DNA of 18,828 nucleotides from Methanospirillum hungatei (GCF_020216685.1 NZ_JAIWNS010000113.1:1-18828); one strand, 5' to 3'; numbered from the stretch's first letter, positions 1-7,260 are shown. Translations and numbers: made by a program. The notes: generated from the sequence alone by a model not told the origin.

Positions 1-629
1 GTGTTGCCGGAACCACGGAGTACGGCATGACCGACCCTATCCCGGCCCTTGGGAAACTGGCTGAACAGGAGGGAGTACATCTCCATGTAGATGCGGCATT
101 TGGCGGATATGTCCTCCCCTTTCTTGATGATGCTCCCCCTTTTGATTTTTCAGTCCCCGGAGTAGGATCCATCGCAGTCGATCCACACAAAATGGGATTG
201 AGCACCATACCATCAGGAGTCCTGATGGTGCGTGATGAGCAGGTCTTTTGTAACCTCCTGGTGGAGACACCATACCTTACCACAAAGCAGGCGTACAGCC
301 TGACCGGAACACGACCGGGTGCATCGGTGGCTGCAGCATATGCCGTTATGGCCTATCTTGGACGAAAAGGAATGAAGGCTCTTGTCACCGGCTGTATGGA
401 GAACACCAGGCGGTTGATTGAGGGTATGGAGGCATTTGGTGTTTACAGAAAGGTTACCCCGGATGTCAATGTTGCAACCTTTGAGCATGTCAGTGTTCCC
501 TCCCCCTGGGTTGTCTCGTACACACGAAAAGGCGACCTTCGTATCGTCTGTATGCCTCATGTCACCCGCGATGTTGTGGAAGCATTCCTGTCAGACTTTG
601 GAGAATCATATGTATCCCATATTAGTTAA
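1..629 (+). CDS. mfnA: L-tyrosine/L-aspartate decarboxylase MfnA, C-terminal part
   Basis: This is the C-terminal ~209 residues of a group II PLP-dependent decarboxylase; the 5' end lies outside the window and the first whole codon is at base 3. Visible motifs are [13 protein letters not shown] (PLP-proximal Asp-Ala pair) and [10 protein letters not shown], whose lysine (codon 189-191) should carry the PLP Schiff base. The DPHKMG form and the short, gap-free C-terminus match archaeal MfnA rather than eukaryotic glutamate decarboxylase. In methanogens MfnA makes tyramine for methanofuran, and related enzymes make beta-alanine from aspartate for coenzyme A; which substrate is used here cannot be read from sequence. 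The end overlaps hpt by 20 bases, so it heads a coupled operon. mfnB, another methanofuran gene, lies about 17 kb downstream. No damage is seen in the visible part. Confidence 0.93.
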   Translation, partial: VAGTTEYGMTDPIPALGKLAEQEGVHLHVDAAFGGYVLPFLDDAPPFDFSVPGVGSIAVDPHKMGLSTIPSGVLMVRDEQVFCNLLVETPYLTTKQAYSLTGTRPGASVAAAYAVMAYLGRKGMKALVTGCMENTRRLIEGMEAFGVYRKVTPDVNVATFEHVSVPSPWVVSYTRKGDLRIVCMPHVTRDVVEAFLSDFGESYVSHIS

Positions 630-1158
630 TTCACTACTTTCCTGCCCGATTGTAAAAAAGGGCGAATATAACTATTTTGTCCATCCGATCACCGATGGAA
701 TACCAGATATCGATCCTGGCCTGCTTCGGGAGATTGCCGTTGGTATGATCCGTCTTCTGGATCTTACTGACGTGAAATATATCGTAACCGCAGAAGCCAT
801 GGGAATCCCGATTGCAACTGCTCTCTCCCTCATGACCGATATACCGGTGAACATCATCAGGAAACGAAAATACGGGCTTCCTGGTGAGTGTGATGTCTGT
901 CAGGTCACCGGGTACTCGAAGGGTGAGATGTATATCAACGGGGTCTGTAAAGGGGACCGTATCGTCATCGTTGATGATGTCATCAGCACCGGGGGGACCA
1001 TGAACGGGATTATCGAATCTCTCCAGAGTATCGGCGCAGAGATCGTAGATATCGGCTTTGTGATTAAGAAAGGAAGTCCCAGTCTGAAACTCCCCTACTC
1101 TTATCTGGTCTCCATAGAAGTGACCGACCGGGTGAGGATCATTGATCAGTCTTCCTGA
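610..1158 (+). CDS. hpt: Archaeal hypoxanthine phosphoribosyltransferase
   Basis: A 182-aa type I phosphoribosyltransferase that transfers ribose phosphate from PRPP to hypoxanthine (and probably guanine) in cytosolic purine salvage. The PRPP-binding loop is [12 protein letters not shown], with the acidic pair at residues 122-123. Family-diagnostic archaeal Hpt strings are [17 protein letters not shown] near the N-terminus, [25 protein letters not shown] and [14 protein letters not shown]. The frame is open further upstream, but ATG 610 is chosen because GGAGA lies just before it and the protein then begins at the usual family position, with no N-terminal helix-turn-helix; that argues against the GfcR regulator branch of this superfamily. 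It overlaps mfnA by 20 bases and dph2 by 17, implying translational coupling. guaB at the right edge is a further purine gene but is not in the same operon. Confidence 0.93.
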   Translation: MYPILVNSLLSCPIVKKGEYNYFVHPITDGIPDIDPGLLREIAVGMIRLLDLTDVKYIVTAEAMGIPIATALSLMTDIPVNIIRKRKYGLPGECDVCQVTGYSKGEMYINGVCKGDRIVIVDDVISTGGTMNGIIESLQSIGAEIVDIGFVIKKGSPSLKLPYSYLVSIEVTDRVRIIDQSS

Positions 1159-2083
1159 CCTGCATGAGCGGCTGAAAATCTTGGGGTGTCATACGGTGGC
1201 ACTCCAGGCACCGGAGGGGTTAAAACGACTTCTCCCCCGGCTTGCCCATGACCTGCGCCATCTTGGGTATGAGGTTATCATAAGCGGGGATCCCTGTTAT
1301 GGTGCCTGTGATCTTGACCTTCGTGCACGGGATCAGGCAGATGTGCTGGTTCATATCGGGCATACACCGGTTGATGATACAAAACAGGTTATCTATGAAC
1401 CCTGGCCGGTTGACGGGGACCTCGCGGTTATCAGTGACGTTATCCCGCGGCTGAATGAGAGAAGGGTCGGACTGGTAACTACCATCCAGCATATCCATCT
1501 TCTTCCAAGGGTTGCTGAACTCATCCGAAATGCCGGGATTGAGCCGGTTATCGCCGAGCCGTCACCACGGACCCCCTGTCCTGGCCAGGTGCTCGGATGT
1601 TCGTTTAATGCTGCACGAAAGACAGGGACTGATGAGATCATCTTTCTCGGAACCGGCCTTTTCCATCCCATAGGCATCCAACTTGCAACCAGGGCACGGG
1701 TATTTGCCTGTGATCCCATAACAGGGAGGATTGAAGAGCCGGATGCAGACCGGCTGCTCAGGGTTCGGTTCGGCCTTATTGAGAAGGCACGGGATGCTGA
1801 ATCCTTTGGCATCATCGTCTCATCAAAGACCGGCCAGTGCAGATCAGAACTTGCAGACCATCTCTGTACTCTTTCAGATAAGGCATACCGGATCATGCTC
1901 GGAGAGGTATCGCCAGACCAGCTCCTGAACCTGGGATTTCCCTGTTATGTAAATACGGCCTGTCCAAGACTTGCATACGATGACCAGGTCAGGTTCTCTG
2001 TGCCGGTACTGACACCCTGTGAGTTTGAGATTCTGTGCGGGGTCAGGGAATTTGAAACGTACGAAGTGGACGAGATACCATGA
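1142..2083 (+). CDS. dph2: Diphthamide biosynthesis enzyme Dph2
   Basis: A 313-aa archaeal Dph2, the radical-SAM-like (non-canonical) [4Fe-4S] enzyme that moves a 3-amino-3-carboxypropyl group from S-adenosylmethionine to a histidine of elongation factor 2, the first step of diphthamide synthesis. The three cluster cysteines, one per domain, are visible: C56 in [10 protein letters not shown]153 in [10 protein letters not shown] and C274 in [12 protein letters not shown]. Length is typical of the archaeal homodimeric enzyme. The start is TTG at 1142: an in-frame stop at 1133-1135 rules out anything further upstream, no ATG or GTG lies near, and GGTGAGG at 1131-1137 is a good ribosome binding site. 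It overlaps hpt by 17 bases and the next gene by 4 (ATGA). Confidence 0.93.
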   Translation: MISLPDLHERLKILGCHTVALQAPEGLKRLLPRLAHDLRHLGYEVIISGDPCYGACDLDLRARDQADVLVHIGHTPVDDTKQVIYEPWPVDGDLAVISDVIPRLNERRVGLVTTIQHIHLLPRVAELIRNAGIEPVIAEPSPRTPCPGQVLGCSFNAARKTGTDEIIFLGTGLFHPIGIQLATRARVFACDPITGRIEEPDADRLLRVRFGLIEKARDAESFGIIVSSKTGQCRSELADHLCTLSDKAYRIMLGEVSPDQLLNLGFPCYVNTACPRLAYDDQVRFSVPVLTPCEFEILCGVREFETYEVDEIP

Positions 2084-2688
2084 AACTCAGGCAGCTAGAG
2101 ATGCTGCTCCAGCGGGTCTCTGGCTTTGATAATCCTTGTGCAGAACGGGAACAGTATCAGACACCTGCACCGCTTGCTGCACGACTTATTCATATGGCCA
2201 TGCTTGCCGGAGACATCACTGACCGTACAGTAGTGGACCTTGGATGTGGCACCGGCATTCTTGCTATTGGTGCTGCACTTCTCGGAGCTGAGGTCGTTGC
2301 AGTTGAGGATGATATGGAAGCTATCAGGATAGCAGAAGCCAACGCCAGTGACCTTGGATGCAGCATCAGGTTTATCAGAACCGATATCACTGACGAGGAG
2401 GCCATAACCCTCATTCCTGAATGTGACACGGTTATCATGAACCCCCCGTTCGGAGCACAGACGGAACATGCTGACCGGCCGTTCCTTGATATGGCTCTTA
2501 TGAAGACTGATGTTATCTATGGGATCTTTAATGCAGGGTCCGGCCCTTTTATCACCGAATACATAAAGGGCAGAGGCGAGATAACCGCATCAGTGCTGGC
2601 CGGGCTTACCATCCCCCGGACCTTCTGGTTTCATACCCGTGACCGGCATGAGATACCGGTTGAGATACACGTAATCAGACGAACCTAA
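2080..2688 (+). CDS. METTL5-family rRNA adenine N6-methyltransferase
   Basis: A 202-aa class I SAM-dependent methyltransferase. The SAM loop is VVDLGCGTG (residues 51-59) after the family-typical N-terminus [13 protein letters not shown]...GFDNP and EQYQTPAPLAA; the catalytic NPPF tetrapeptide is at 121-124, followed by GAQTEHADRPFLDMAL. NPPF and the EQYxTP element mark the METTL5 group, whose human member, with TRMT112, makes m6A in 18S rRNA; archaeal members are presumed to modify the equivalent 16S site. The ATG overlaps the dph2 stop in ATGA, so translation is likely coupled; no strong ribosome binding site of its own is seen. With dph2 it forms a translation-modification pair. A hairpin and T-run directly after the stop end the operon. 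Confidence 0.88.
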   Translation: MKLRQLEMLLQRVSGFDNPCAEREQYQTPAPLAARLIHMAMLAGDITDRTVVDLGCGTGILAIGAALLGAEVVAVEDDMEAIRIAEANASDLGCSIRFIRTDITDEEAITLIPECDTVIMNPPFGAQTEHADRPFLDMALMKTDVIYGIFNAGSGPFITEYIKGRGEITASVLAGLTIPRTFWFHTRDRHEIPVEIHVIRRT

Positions 2689-2701
2689 AAGAGAATATGT
2701 G

Positions 2702-2727
2702 TGCAGAGACCCCTCTGCATCTTTTTT
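2702..2727 (+). terminator. Hairpin plus T-run ending the mfnA-METTL5 operon
   Basis: A perfect 7-bp stem (TGCAGAG / CTCTGCA) with a 4-base loop ACCC is followed directly by TCTTTTTT. It sits 13 bases after the methyltransferase stop. The T-run overlaps the stop codon of the oppositely oriented small gene. Archaeal RNA polymerase terminates at oligo-T; the hairpin makes this an unusually bacterial-looking site. Confidence 0.7.
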
Positions 2728-2905
2728 AATCCTTGACGAGGATAAAACCGATTCCGGCAAGCATGATACCAATGAGCAGGGCTACAATCCCGATTGCACC
2801 CTTGACGACATTGATAACATCAGGAAGGAAAAACCAGATACCATAGGCACCACCGATAACAAGCAGGATGCCGACAATTAACATTCCAAGTCCCATTTTA
2901 TCCAT
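2726..2905 (-). CDS. Small two-helix membrane protein, unknown function
   Basis: I do not recognise this protein beyond its form. It is 59 aa with two hydrophobic segments, about residues 6-27 (GLGMLIVGILLVIGGAYGIWFF) in part and 34-56, joined by the short loop LPDVINVVKG, and it ends in a charged KD. The start is placed at ATG 2905 (reading MDKMGLGM) because CCTCC at 2915-2919, GGAGG on the coding strand, stands 9 bases before it; the frame is open 15 codons further up, but that stretch is not protein-like. A TATA-like TTTATTAC about 56 bases upstream suggests a ~30-base leader, unlike the leaderless genes around it. It lies downstream of the DUF371 gene on the same strand. The hydrophobic pattern and strong ribosome binding site argue that it is real. 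Confidence 0.72.
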   Translation of the reverse strand: MDKMGLGMLIVGILLVIGGAYGIWFFLPDVINVVKGAIGIVALLIGIMLAGIGFILVKD

Positions 2906-2914
2906 ATAGAGTAT

Positions 2915-2919
2915 CCTCC
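2915..2919 (-). promoter_or_regulatory. Ribosome binding site of the 59-aa membrane protein
   Basis: GGAGG on the minus strand, 9 bases before ATG 2905. It decides this start over the upstream in-frame candidate at 2950 and is one of the few strong Shine-Dalgarno sequences in the window. Confidence 0.7.
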
Positions 2920-3004
2920 AGTCTTGAATTACAATACACGTTTGTTTCAAGGATAGTAATAAATCATTCCCAAATACCGGATTTTTACCCTGACTTTGAC
3001 CACA

Positions 3005-3445
3005 TCAGTCTTCAGGGGTAAAATATTCTGCAACCAGCAGAACACTCATCTCTGCACCACCGGCGAGAAGGGTTATCATCTCCCTGGGCAGGTCACGGGC
3101 AGTATGGTCAGCATAGATACCAATGGTCCGCCCGCAGGTGAAGGATGAACGTCTCCAGACCAGATCAGTCGGATGAGTAAGGGAAAGACCGGGATCTCCC
3201 CGTGAAGTTATCTGCACTTCATACGGGCCGCAACAAAGCGTGGTGGTAAGCCGGCAATCCGGATGGTGCAATGCATCACGAAATCTGCGGCTCAGGTCCA
3301 GCGCTCCTTTGTCAGCTCCCACCGCGATAATACAACTGCCTGCCAGGGAAAGTTCATCCTCTTTCGTTATCTCAAAGGTTGTGCGATGAGTTGCCGTTAC
3401 ATTCGGATGCCCGTGAGCAGTAAGATACTCCTCTTCCCTGACCAT
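3005..3445 (-). CDS. DUF371 domain protein
   Basis: A 146-aa archaeal protein of the DUF371 family, function unknown. The family hallmarks are visible: TAHGHPNVTATHRTTFEITKEDELS near the N-terminus in part, then SCIIAVGADKGALDLS, a central TTTLCCGPYEVQITSRGDP segment and RSSFTCGRTIGIYADHTARDLPREMI towards the C-terminus. No membrane segment or signal peptide is apparent. The start is ATG 3445; GTG at 3457, four codons upstream in the same frame, is an alternative. The ATG is preferred because an AT-rich element near 3471-3478 would place a transcription start almost on it. It is divergent from the zinc-finger gene with only 31 bases between starts, so each promoter must reach into the other gene's beginning or fill the gap. 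The small membrane protein follows 99 bases downstream. Confidence 0.82.
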   Translation of the reverse strand: MVREEEYLTAHGHPNVTATHRTTFEITKEDELSLAGSCIIAVGADKGALDLSRRFRDALHHPDCRLTTTLCCGPYEVQITSRGDPGLSLTHPTDLVWRRSSFTCGRTIGIYADHTARDLPREMITLLAGGAEMSVLLVAEYFTPED

Positions 3446-3446
3446 G

Positions 3447-3452
3447 TATTTA
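3447..3452 (+). promoter_or_regulatory. TATA-like box of the zinc-finger gene
   Basis: TATTTA is centred 27-28 bases before ATG 3477, the spacing expected if transcription starts on the start codon (leaderless). No Shine-Dalgarno sequence precedes the ATG. The box lies just inside the 31-base gap between the divergent starts. Confidence 0.45.
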
Positions 3453-3476
3453 CACACTCTCTTCCATGTGTAATCA

Positions 3477-4058
3477 ATGGATCTGGTAGATGCCTATTGT
3501 GCAACTTGTAAAGAAGAGACAGAACAGGAGGTTCTGAGTGAATCACGCGATCTCATCATCCGCTGCACCGTGTGCGGACTGACATCCCGACGACCCCTGC
3601 CGCCTGAGCCTGAACCGGTATATATCAAGACCATCGTCAGCAGAGAAGCCGAATCGTACGTTGCGAAGGCTGAACTGATGAAGGGAGAAGTGGTCGAAGT
3701 CGGTGATTACATCGTTGCCGAACGGGATGACGGAGAGGGCGCCGGTGTCGAGATCATGTCCCTGGAAGTCGGTGACAAGAGAGTTACGAAAGCCGTTGCC
3801 GAGGAGATTAACACCATCTGGTCACGGGCTATCGATGAGGTTATTGTCAGAATCTCTGTTCATGACGGAAAAAAGACGATACCAATGTATGTTGCCTGTG
3901 ACGGGGATGACCGGTTTACGATAGATGAGATTGTATCCATTGACCGGGTCAGGGCCAGAATTGATCATATCTGCCTCAGAAATGGGATGATTCAAAGAAG
4001 AAAAGGAAAATATGAAGTGGCAAACCGCATTAAGCGGATTTATGCCTACCGGCTATAA
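3477..4058 (+). CDS. HVO_0476-family zinc finger protein
   Basis: A 193-aa soluble protein conserved in archaea and named after a Haloferax member; biochemical function is unknown. An N-terminal zinc ribbon is formed by CATC (C8, C11) and CTVC (C30, C33). After a proline-rich linker (RRPLPPEPEP) comes a beta-rich core including KGEVVEVGDYIVAERDDG and GVEIMSLEVGDKRVTKA; the lysine/arginine-rich C-terminus (QRRKGKYEVANRIKRIYAYRL in part) could contact nucleic acid. A role linked to RNA or translation is inference only. The ATG lacks a ribosome binding site but has a TATA-like box at leaderless distance. It is divergent from the DUF371 gene and ends 6 bases from the convergent FKBP-like gene. 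Confidence 0.82.
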   Translation: MDLVDAYCATCKEETEQEVLSESRDLIIRCTVCGLTSRRPLPPEPEPVYIKTIVSREAESYVAKAELMKGEVVEVGDYIVAERDDGEGAGVEIMSLEVGDKRVTKAVAEEINTIWSRAIDEVIVRISVHDGKKTIPMYVACDGDDRFTIDEIVSIDRVRARIDHICLRNGMIQRRKGKYEVANRIKRIYAYRL

Positions 4059-4064
4059 CCGGTT

Positions 4065-4769
4065 TTATGATGTTGTCAGTTTGGTCAGTGTGATCTCTAC
4101 CGTTGGATATCCGTAATTTAACGTGATATTTGCTGCATCCCGGTCAACAACGGTTGCAGTCCTGATATATGACGTCGGGGTTGCATTATCCAGAGGGATC
4201 TGTGGCTGGTCGATAAATGCCAGCGGAACCTGATCTCCTTTCTTGACATTTGCAAAACTCTCTCCGGTGATATTGACAAACTGTTCCATGCTCATCTGCC
4301 TGGACATCTGTCCTGCATACGGGTAGGTCAGAACCTTTGAATCACCAACACCCATGCCGGCAATCGAGTTACTGATCATATCAACCTCAGGGCCGAAGAG
4401 ACCAAACTCCATCACTCCGTACTCGTTATACGGGTTTACGACCTGAATCGGAATAAGATCCTCGCCTGATGAGACATTGACTCTGACCGGAAGTGAATTT
4501 GCCTTAAAGGTCATGACCGACGGGTCCTGTGCCTTGGTGATTACAGAAAGGACACTGGTTACGACCGGACGGTCCTGCGCGTCACGGAAGGTAAAATCAA
4601 CGAGTGCAGTGTTTCCCGGCTTTGCCTGAGTAAAGATGTTCAGCCATGACATACCGAACATTGATACAACCATAAAGACAGCCATCAGAACACAGACTGC
4701 GACGATTCCAATTTTCGTCCAGTTTGTCTCTTCTTTCTTTTCTGAAGGCTGGTGGCGGAATCCTTTCAT
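4065..4769 (-). CDS. Membrane-anchored FKBP-like (SlyD-type) peptidyl-prolyl isomerase
   Basis: A 234-aa protein: a short charged cytosolic N-terminus (MKGFRHQPSEKKEETNW), one hydrophobic anchor at about residues 18-44, then an extracytoplasmic domain. The domain follows the FKBP/SlyD order: a first strand pair (NTALVDFTFRDAQDRPV), the pre-active-site GMGVGDSKVLTYPYAG where FKBPs have GMxxGxKxxxxIPPEEAYG, a long insert-in-flap-like segment, and a final NITLNYGYPTVEITLTKL resembling the SlyD ending. Active-site aromatic residues are poorly kept, so catalysis is uncertain and chaperone or structural use is possible. The start is ATG 4769; the frame continues to a TTG 13 codons upstream, but TTTATC centred about 28 bases before 4769 fits leaderless transcription from the ATG. 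It is divergent from the CBS-ParB gene. Confidence 0.68.
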   Translation of the reverse strand: MKGFRHQPSEKKEETNWTKIGIVAVCVLMAVFMVVSMFGMSWLNIFTQAKPGNTALVDFTFRDAQDRPVVTSVLSVITKAQDPSVMTFKANSLPVRVNVSSGEDLIPIQVVNPYNEYGVMEFGLFGPEVDMISNSIAGMGVGDSKVLTYPYAGQMSRQMSMEQFVNITGESFANVKKGDQVPLAFIDQPQIPLDNATPTSYIRTATVVDRDAANITLNYGYPTVEITLTKLTTS

Positions 4770-4794
4770 TCCTATTACGTAAACCCTGCCTGAA

Positions 4795-4800
4795 GATAAA
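4795..4800 (-). promoter_or_regulatory. TATA-like box of the FKBP-like gene
   Basis: TTTATC on the minus strand, centred 28-29 bases before ATG 4769. This supports the shorter start and a leaderless mRNA; no Shine-Dalgarno sequence precedes that ATG. Confidence 0.4.
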
Positions 4801-4892
4801 GGATGCAACTTGATATTGACCGGTCAGGTATCAGGATATTTCCCTGGTTTTGAAACGATGGATTCATACCTGCAAACGGTGAGTAGATTCGT

Positions 4893-5720
4893 ATGGAAAA
4901 AAAGAGGGTCCGTGATTACATGACCACCGACGTGGATACCGTCGCTCTGACGGGGACCGCGCGAGAGGTAATCCATGCAATCAGGGTCACCTCTCATGAC
5001 GGGTTCCCGGTTGTTGACGGGAATGTTGTAGTGGGATATATTGCTGCACGGGATCTCCTGTTTGTGCACCCGGATACTCCGGTCAGGGAGATCATGAGCC
5101 ATCATCTCATCGTTGCAGATCCTGAGATGGCTATCAGCGATGTTGCCAGGGTTATCATCCGCTCAGGTATTCAGAAACTGCCGGTTGTAAATGAGAAGAA
5201 TGAACTGCTTGGCATCATCTCCAATACTGACGTCGTGCGATCCCAGATAGAACATGTCTCTCCTGAGAAGGTCTACAAACTCATGGATACCATCGAACGG
5301 CTCCATGAGATAAAACCACATCTGTCAAAAGGACCGGTCCAGGTCCATATGCTCCTTCCCACCCAGTCTCGGATCTACATGGACGAACTCGAAGGCAGGA
5401 TTTATGAGATTAAAAAAGGACTTGCTGAACCGGTCATCGTGATAAAAAAGCCGGGCCGTCTTATCCTGGTCGACGGGCACCACCGGGCGGTCGCTGCGAG
5501 AAGACTCGGGATCAAGATTCTTGAGGCATATATCATCGAGATCCTGGAAAATCTGGAACTTGGTCTTGAGCGGACGGCAAAAGCGATGAACCTCAAAACC
5601 ATCGATGACATCCAGATCATGGACTATGCCCGCCATCCCCTTGTTGCCGGAACACACCGGTTTGGAGGGATGGGGACCGTTGTCCCTGAACCTCAGGATC
5701 CCTCACAACGGGTATCATAA
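4893..5720 (+). CDS. CBS-pair protein with ParB/SerK-like domain
   Basis: A 275-aa protein with two fused parts. Residues ~1-120 are a CBS pair: VRDYMTTDVDTVALTGT...HDGFPVVDGNVVVGYIAARDL, then VREIMSHHLIVADPEMAI...IQKLPVVNEKNELLGIISNTDV. Such pairs usually bind adenosine ligands. Residues ~145-220 are a ParB/sulfiredoxin-like fold with LVDGHHRAVAARRLGI (D194, H196, H197, R198) after AEPVIVIKKPGR. It is usually named ParB/RepB partition protein, but the same fold in Thermococcus kodakarensis is SerK, an ADP-dependent free serine kinase. There is no ParA gene nearby and no helix-turn-helix after the ParB box, which weakens a partition role. The start ATG 4893 has GGTGAG about 9 bases upstream. 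Its last 28 bases overlap the convergent nucleotidyltransferase gene. Confidence 0.8.
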   Translation: MEKKRVRDYMTTDVDTVALTGTAREVIHAIRVTSHDGFPVVDGNVVVGYIAARDLLFVHPDTPVREIMSHHLIVADPEMAISDVARVIIRSGIQKLPVVNEKNELLGIISNTDVVRSQIEHVSPEKVYKLMDTIERLHEIKPHLSKGPVQVHMLLPTQSRIYMDELEGRIYEIKKGLAEPVIVIKKPGRLILVDGHHRAVAARRLGIKILEAYIIEILENLELGLERTAKAMNLKTIDDIQIMDYARHPLVAGTHRFGGMGTVVPEPQDPSQRVS

Positions 5721-6871
5721 GAGTCATTGAGCATATGTTCGGTCACGGTCGTTCCATCAGGGATCACCATATCCGGCCAGATGCGGGTATTTGAGTGAAC
5801 AGTCACCCGGTTTCTGATTACTGTCCTGGGCCCTATGACCGAACCATGCTCAATGCTGCATGAGTCACCGATCATCGCCTCATTATCGATAATCGCACCT
5901 GACACCGACGTTCCCTGCCCGATGACCACCCGGTTATAAAAGGAAGAGGAGAGGACGCGGACATTGTTCCGGATAATACAGTTCTTTCCGATTGATGTGT
6001 ATGGCCCGATGAGGACATTGTCCCCAATAGATGTCCCGCTCCCGATAGCAACCGGTCCGATGATCCGGCTGTTATGCCCCACATAGATGGATCCGCCAAA
6101 GTCTACCGGACCCTGAATGTGGGCGTTTTTGATATCCATATCACCGGAGATGTTTGCATAGCTCATCTCCTGGAGTTTCCATTTTTCTGCAAGCCGGAGG
6201 GATGCCGGGCTCCCGACATCAGACCAGTTCCCGCGTGCAAGCCATCCGTCAAGGATCATGCCCTTTTCCATGAGCAGGGGGAAGAGGTTTTTTGCAAAGT
6301 CAAACTTGGTCTCATCAGGAATGTAATCAAAGATATCAGGAGAACAGACATACATCCCGGTTGAGGCAAGGTTTGAGAAGATCTCACCAGGACCTGGTTT
6401 TTCCCTGAACCGTCGGATTCGGTTTTCAACATCAATCTCGGCTATGCCATACTCGGAGGGATCATCAACGCTGATAAGCCCAATCGTGATAATAGGTGAC
6501 TGTTTGAGATGGTCACGGTAAAATTCCAGAAGATTGATGTCGGTTAAATGGTCCCCGCCGACTACCAGAAACGGCTTTTCACCAAGGAGGTGACGGGCAT
6601 TTTTCACACTCCCGGCCGTTCCGAGTTTTGTCTCCTCATACACATAACTGATAGTGGCACCAAACAGGGCTCCGTCTCCAAGCGCCTGCTCTATTGCATC
6701 GCTCTTGTACCCGACGGTGATGATGATATCGTGAAATCCAAGGTTTGAGAGATGGGATACCAGATGCTCTATTGAAGGTTTGTTAACGATTGAGATACAT
6801 GGTTTCGGGCGTTCAAACGTAAGCGGACGGAGGCGTGTTCCCTCGCCACCGCACATGATACAGACCTTCAT
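5693..6871 (-). CDS. Sugar-phosphate nucleotidyltransferase with left-handed beta-helix domain
   Basis: A 392-aa NDP-sugar synthase (COG1208 type) activating a sugar-1-phosphate with a nucleoside triphosphate for surface polysaccharide or glycoprotein synthesis. The N-terminal Rossmann-like domain (~1-235) starts KVCIMCGGEGTRLRPLT, with ERPKPCISIVNKP, FLVVGGDHLTDI (metal-binding Asp) and EYGIAEID. The C-terminal ~250-375 consists of hexapeptide repeats typical of a left-handed beta-helix, for example IGPVAIGSGTSIGDNVLIGP and IGDSCSIEHGSVIGP. The helix may be an acyltransferase or only an oligomerisation domain, and sugar and nucleotide specificity (GDP-mannose, dTDP- or UDP-glucose) cannot be fixed. 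The ATG at 6871 has no ribosome binding site but a TATA-like box 27-28 bases upstream. The 3' end overlaps the convergent CBS-ParB gene by 28 bases. Confidence 0.86.
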   Translation of the reverse strand: MKVCIMCGGEGTRLRPLTFERPKPCISIVNKPSIEHLVSHLSNLGFHDIIITVGYKSDAIEQALGDGALFGATISYVYEETKLGTAGSVKNARHLLGEKPFLVVGGDHLTDINLLEFYRDHLKQSPIITIGLISVDDPSEYGIAEIDVENRIRRFREKPGPGEIFSNLASTGMYVCSPDIFDYIPDETKFDFAKNLFPLLMEKGMILDGWLARGNWSDVGSPASLRLAEKWKLQEMSYANISGDMDIKNAHIQGPVDFGGSIYVGHNSRIIGPVAIGSGTSIGDNVLIGPYTSIGKNCIIRNNVRVLSSSFYNRVVIGQGTSVSGAIIDNEAMIGDSCSIEHGSVIGPRTVIRNRVTVHSNTRIWPDMVIPDGTTVTEHMLNDSYDTRCEGS

Positions 6872-6895
6872 ATCGAGTATGTAGGATCTGCGGAC

Positions 6896-6901
6896 ATTTA
6901 A
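6896..6901 (-). promoter_or_regulatory. TATA-like box of the nucleotidyltransferase gene
   Basis: TTAAAT on the minus strand, centred 27-28 bases before ATG 6871. That is the spacing for transcription starting on the ATG itself. Confidence 0.4.
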
Positions 6902-6939
6902 GGATATGACAAATGCAGGGTTTCAAAACCCAAAAATGA

Positions 6940-7260
6940 TTACAGACTGTCCAGACTGACCGAGTCAAAGTCCTGGACAACCTCAGAGATATCCTTAACG
7001 CCGAACGCGGTTTTCACGGCGGTAATCTCGAGCTCTGATGCGATGCCACACATATAATCAAGCACGTCAATTGAGAGTTCCTTCTTTACTTTACTCTGTT
7101 TTAACTGCTCGACCAGGTGACCGATCATCTCCACATCTTCACCACGAAGCTTGGCAAGGCTGATGACACACATGTATATCCGGGTCAGATTCCTGTCGGT
7201 ACCCGTGATCGTGTCAAAGAAGTTCTTTAAAACCTGGGCCTGATACACCTCGCCGCCCAT
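6940..7260 (-). CDS. Unknown 106-aa helical protein
   Basis: I do not recognise this family. The protein is soluble, largely helical and acidic, starting MGGEVYQAQVLKNFFDTI and ending VVQDFDSVSLDSL; there is no signal peptide, membrane segment or metal motif. Two cysteines (MCVIS, MCGIAS) are not in a binding pattern. The stretch GHLVEQLKQSKVKKELSIDV reads like a small helical-bundle or adaptor domain. A near-consensus TATA box lies 31 bases upstream and there is no ribosome binding site, so the gene has its own promoter with a leader of only a few bases, although YchF lies just upstream on the same strand. Codon usage looks like that of its neighbours. It is probably a lineage-restricted methanogen protein; function unknown. 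Confidence 0.75.
   Translation of the reverse strand: MGGEVYQAQVLKNFFDTITGTDRNLTRIYMCVISLAKLRGEDVEMIGHLVEQLKQSKVKKELSIDVLDYMCGIASELEITAVKTAFGVKDISEVVQDFDSVSLDSL

Noticed and set aside
1393..1896. A 167-codon open frame antisense to dph2
   Set aside because: Low-complexity, serine- and arginine-rich translation without family features, fully opposite a clear gene; a by-product of codon use.
4057..4064. AACCGGTT palindrome between the convergent zinc-finger and FKBP-like genes
   Set aside because: Only 8 bases, no T-run of useful length, and the same word type recurs throughout the window.
4893..5720. Chromosome or plasmid partition locus (ParB) with parS sites
   Set aside because: No parA neighbour, no helix-turn-helix after the ParB box and no repeated parS-like palindromes nearby.
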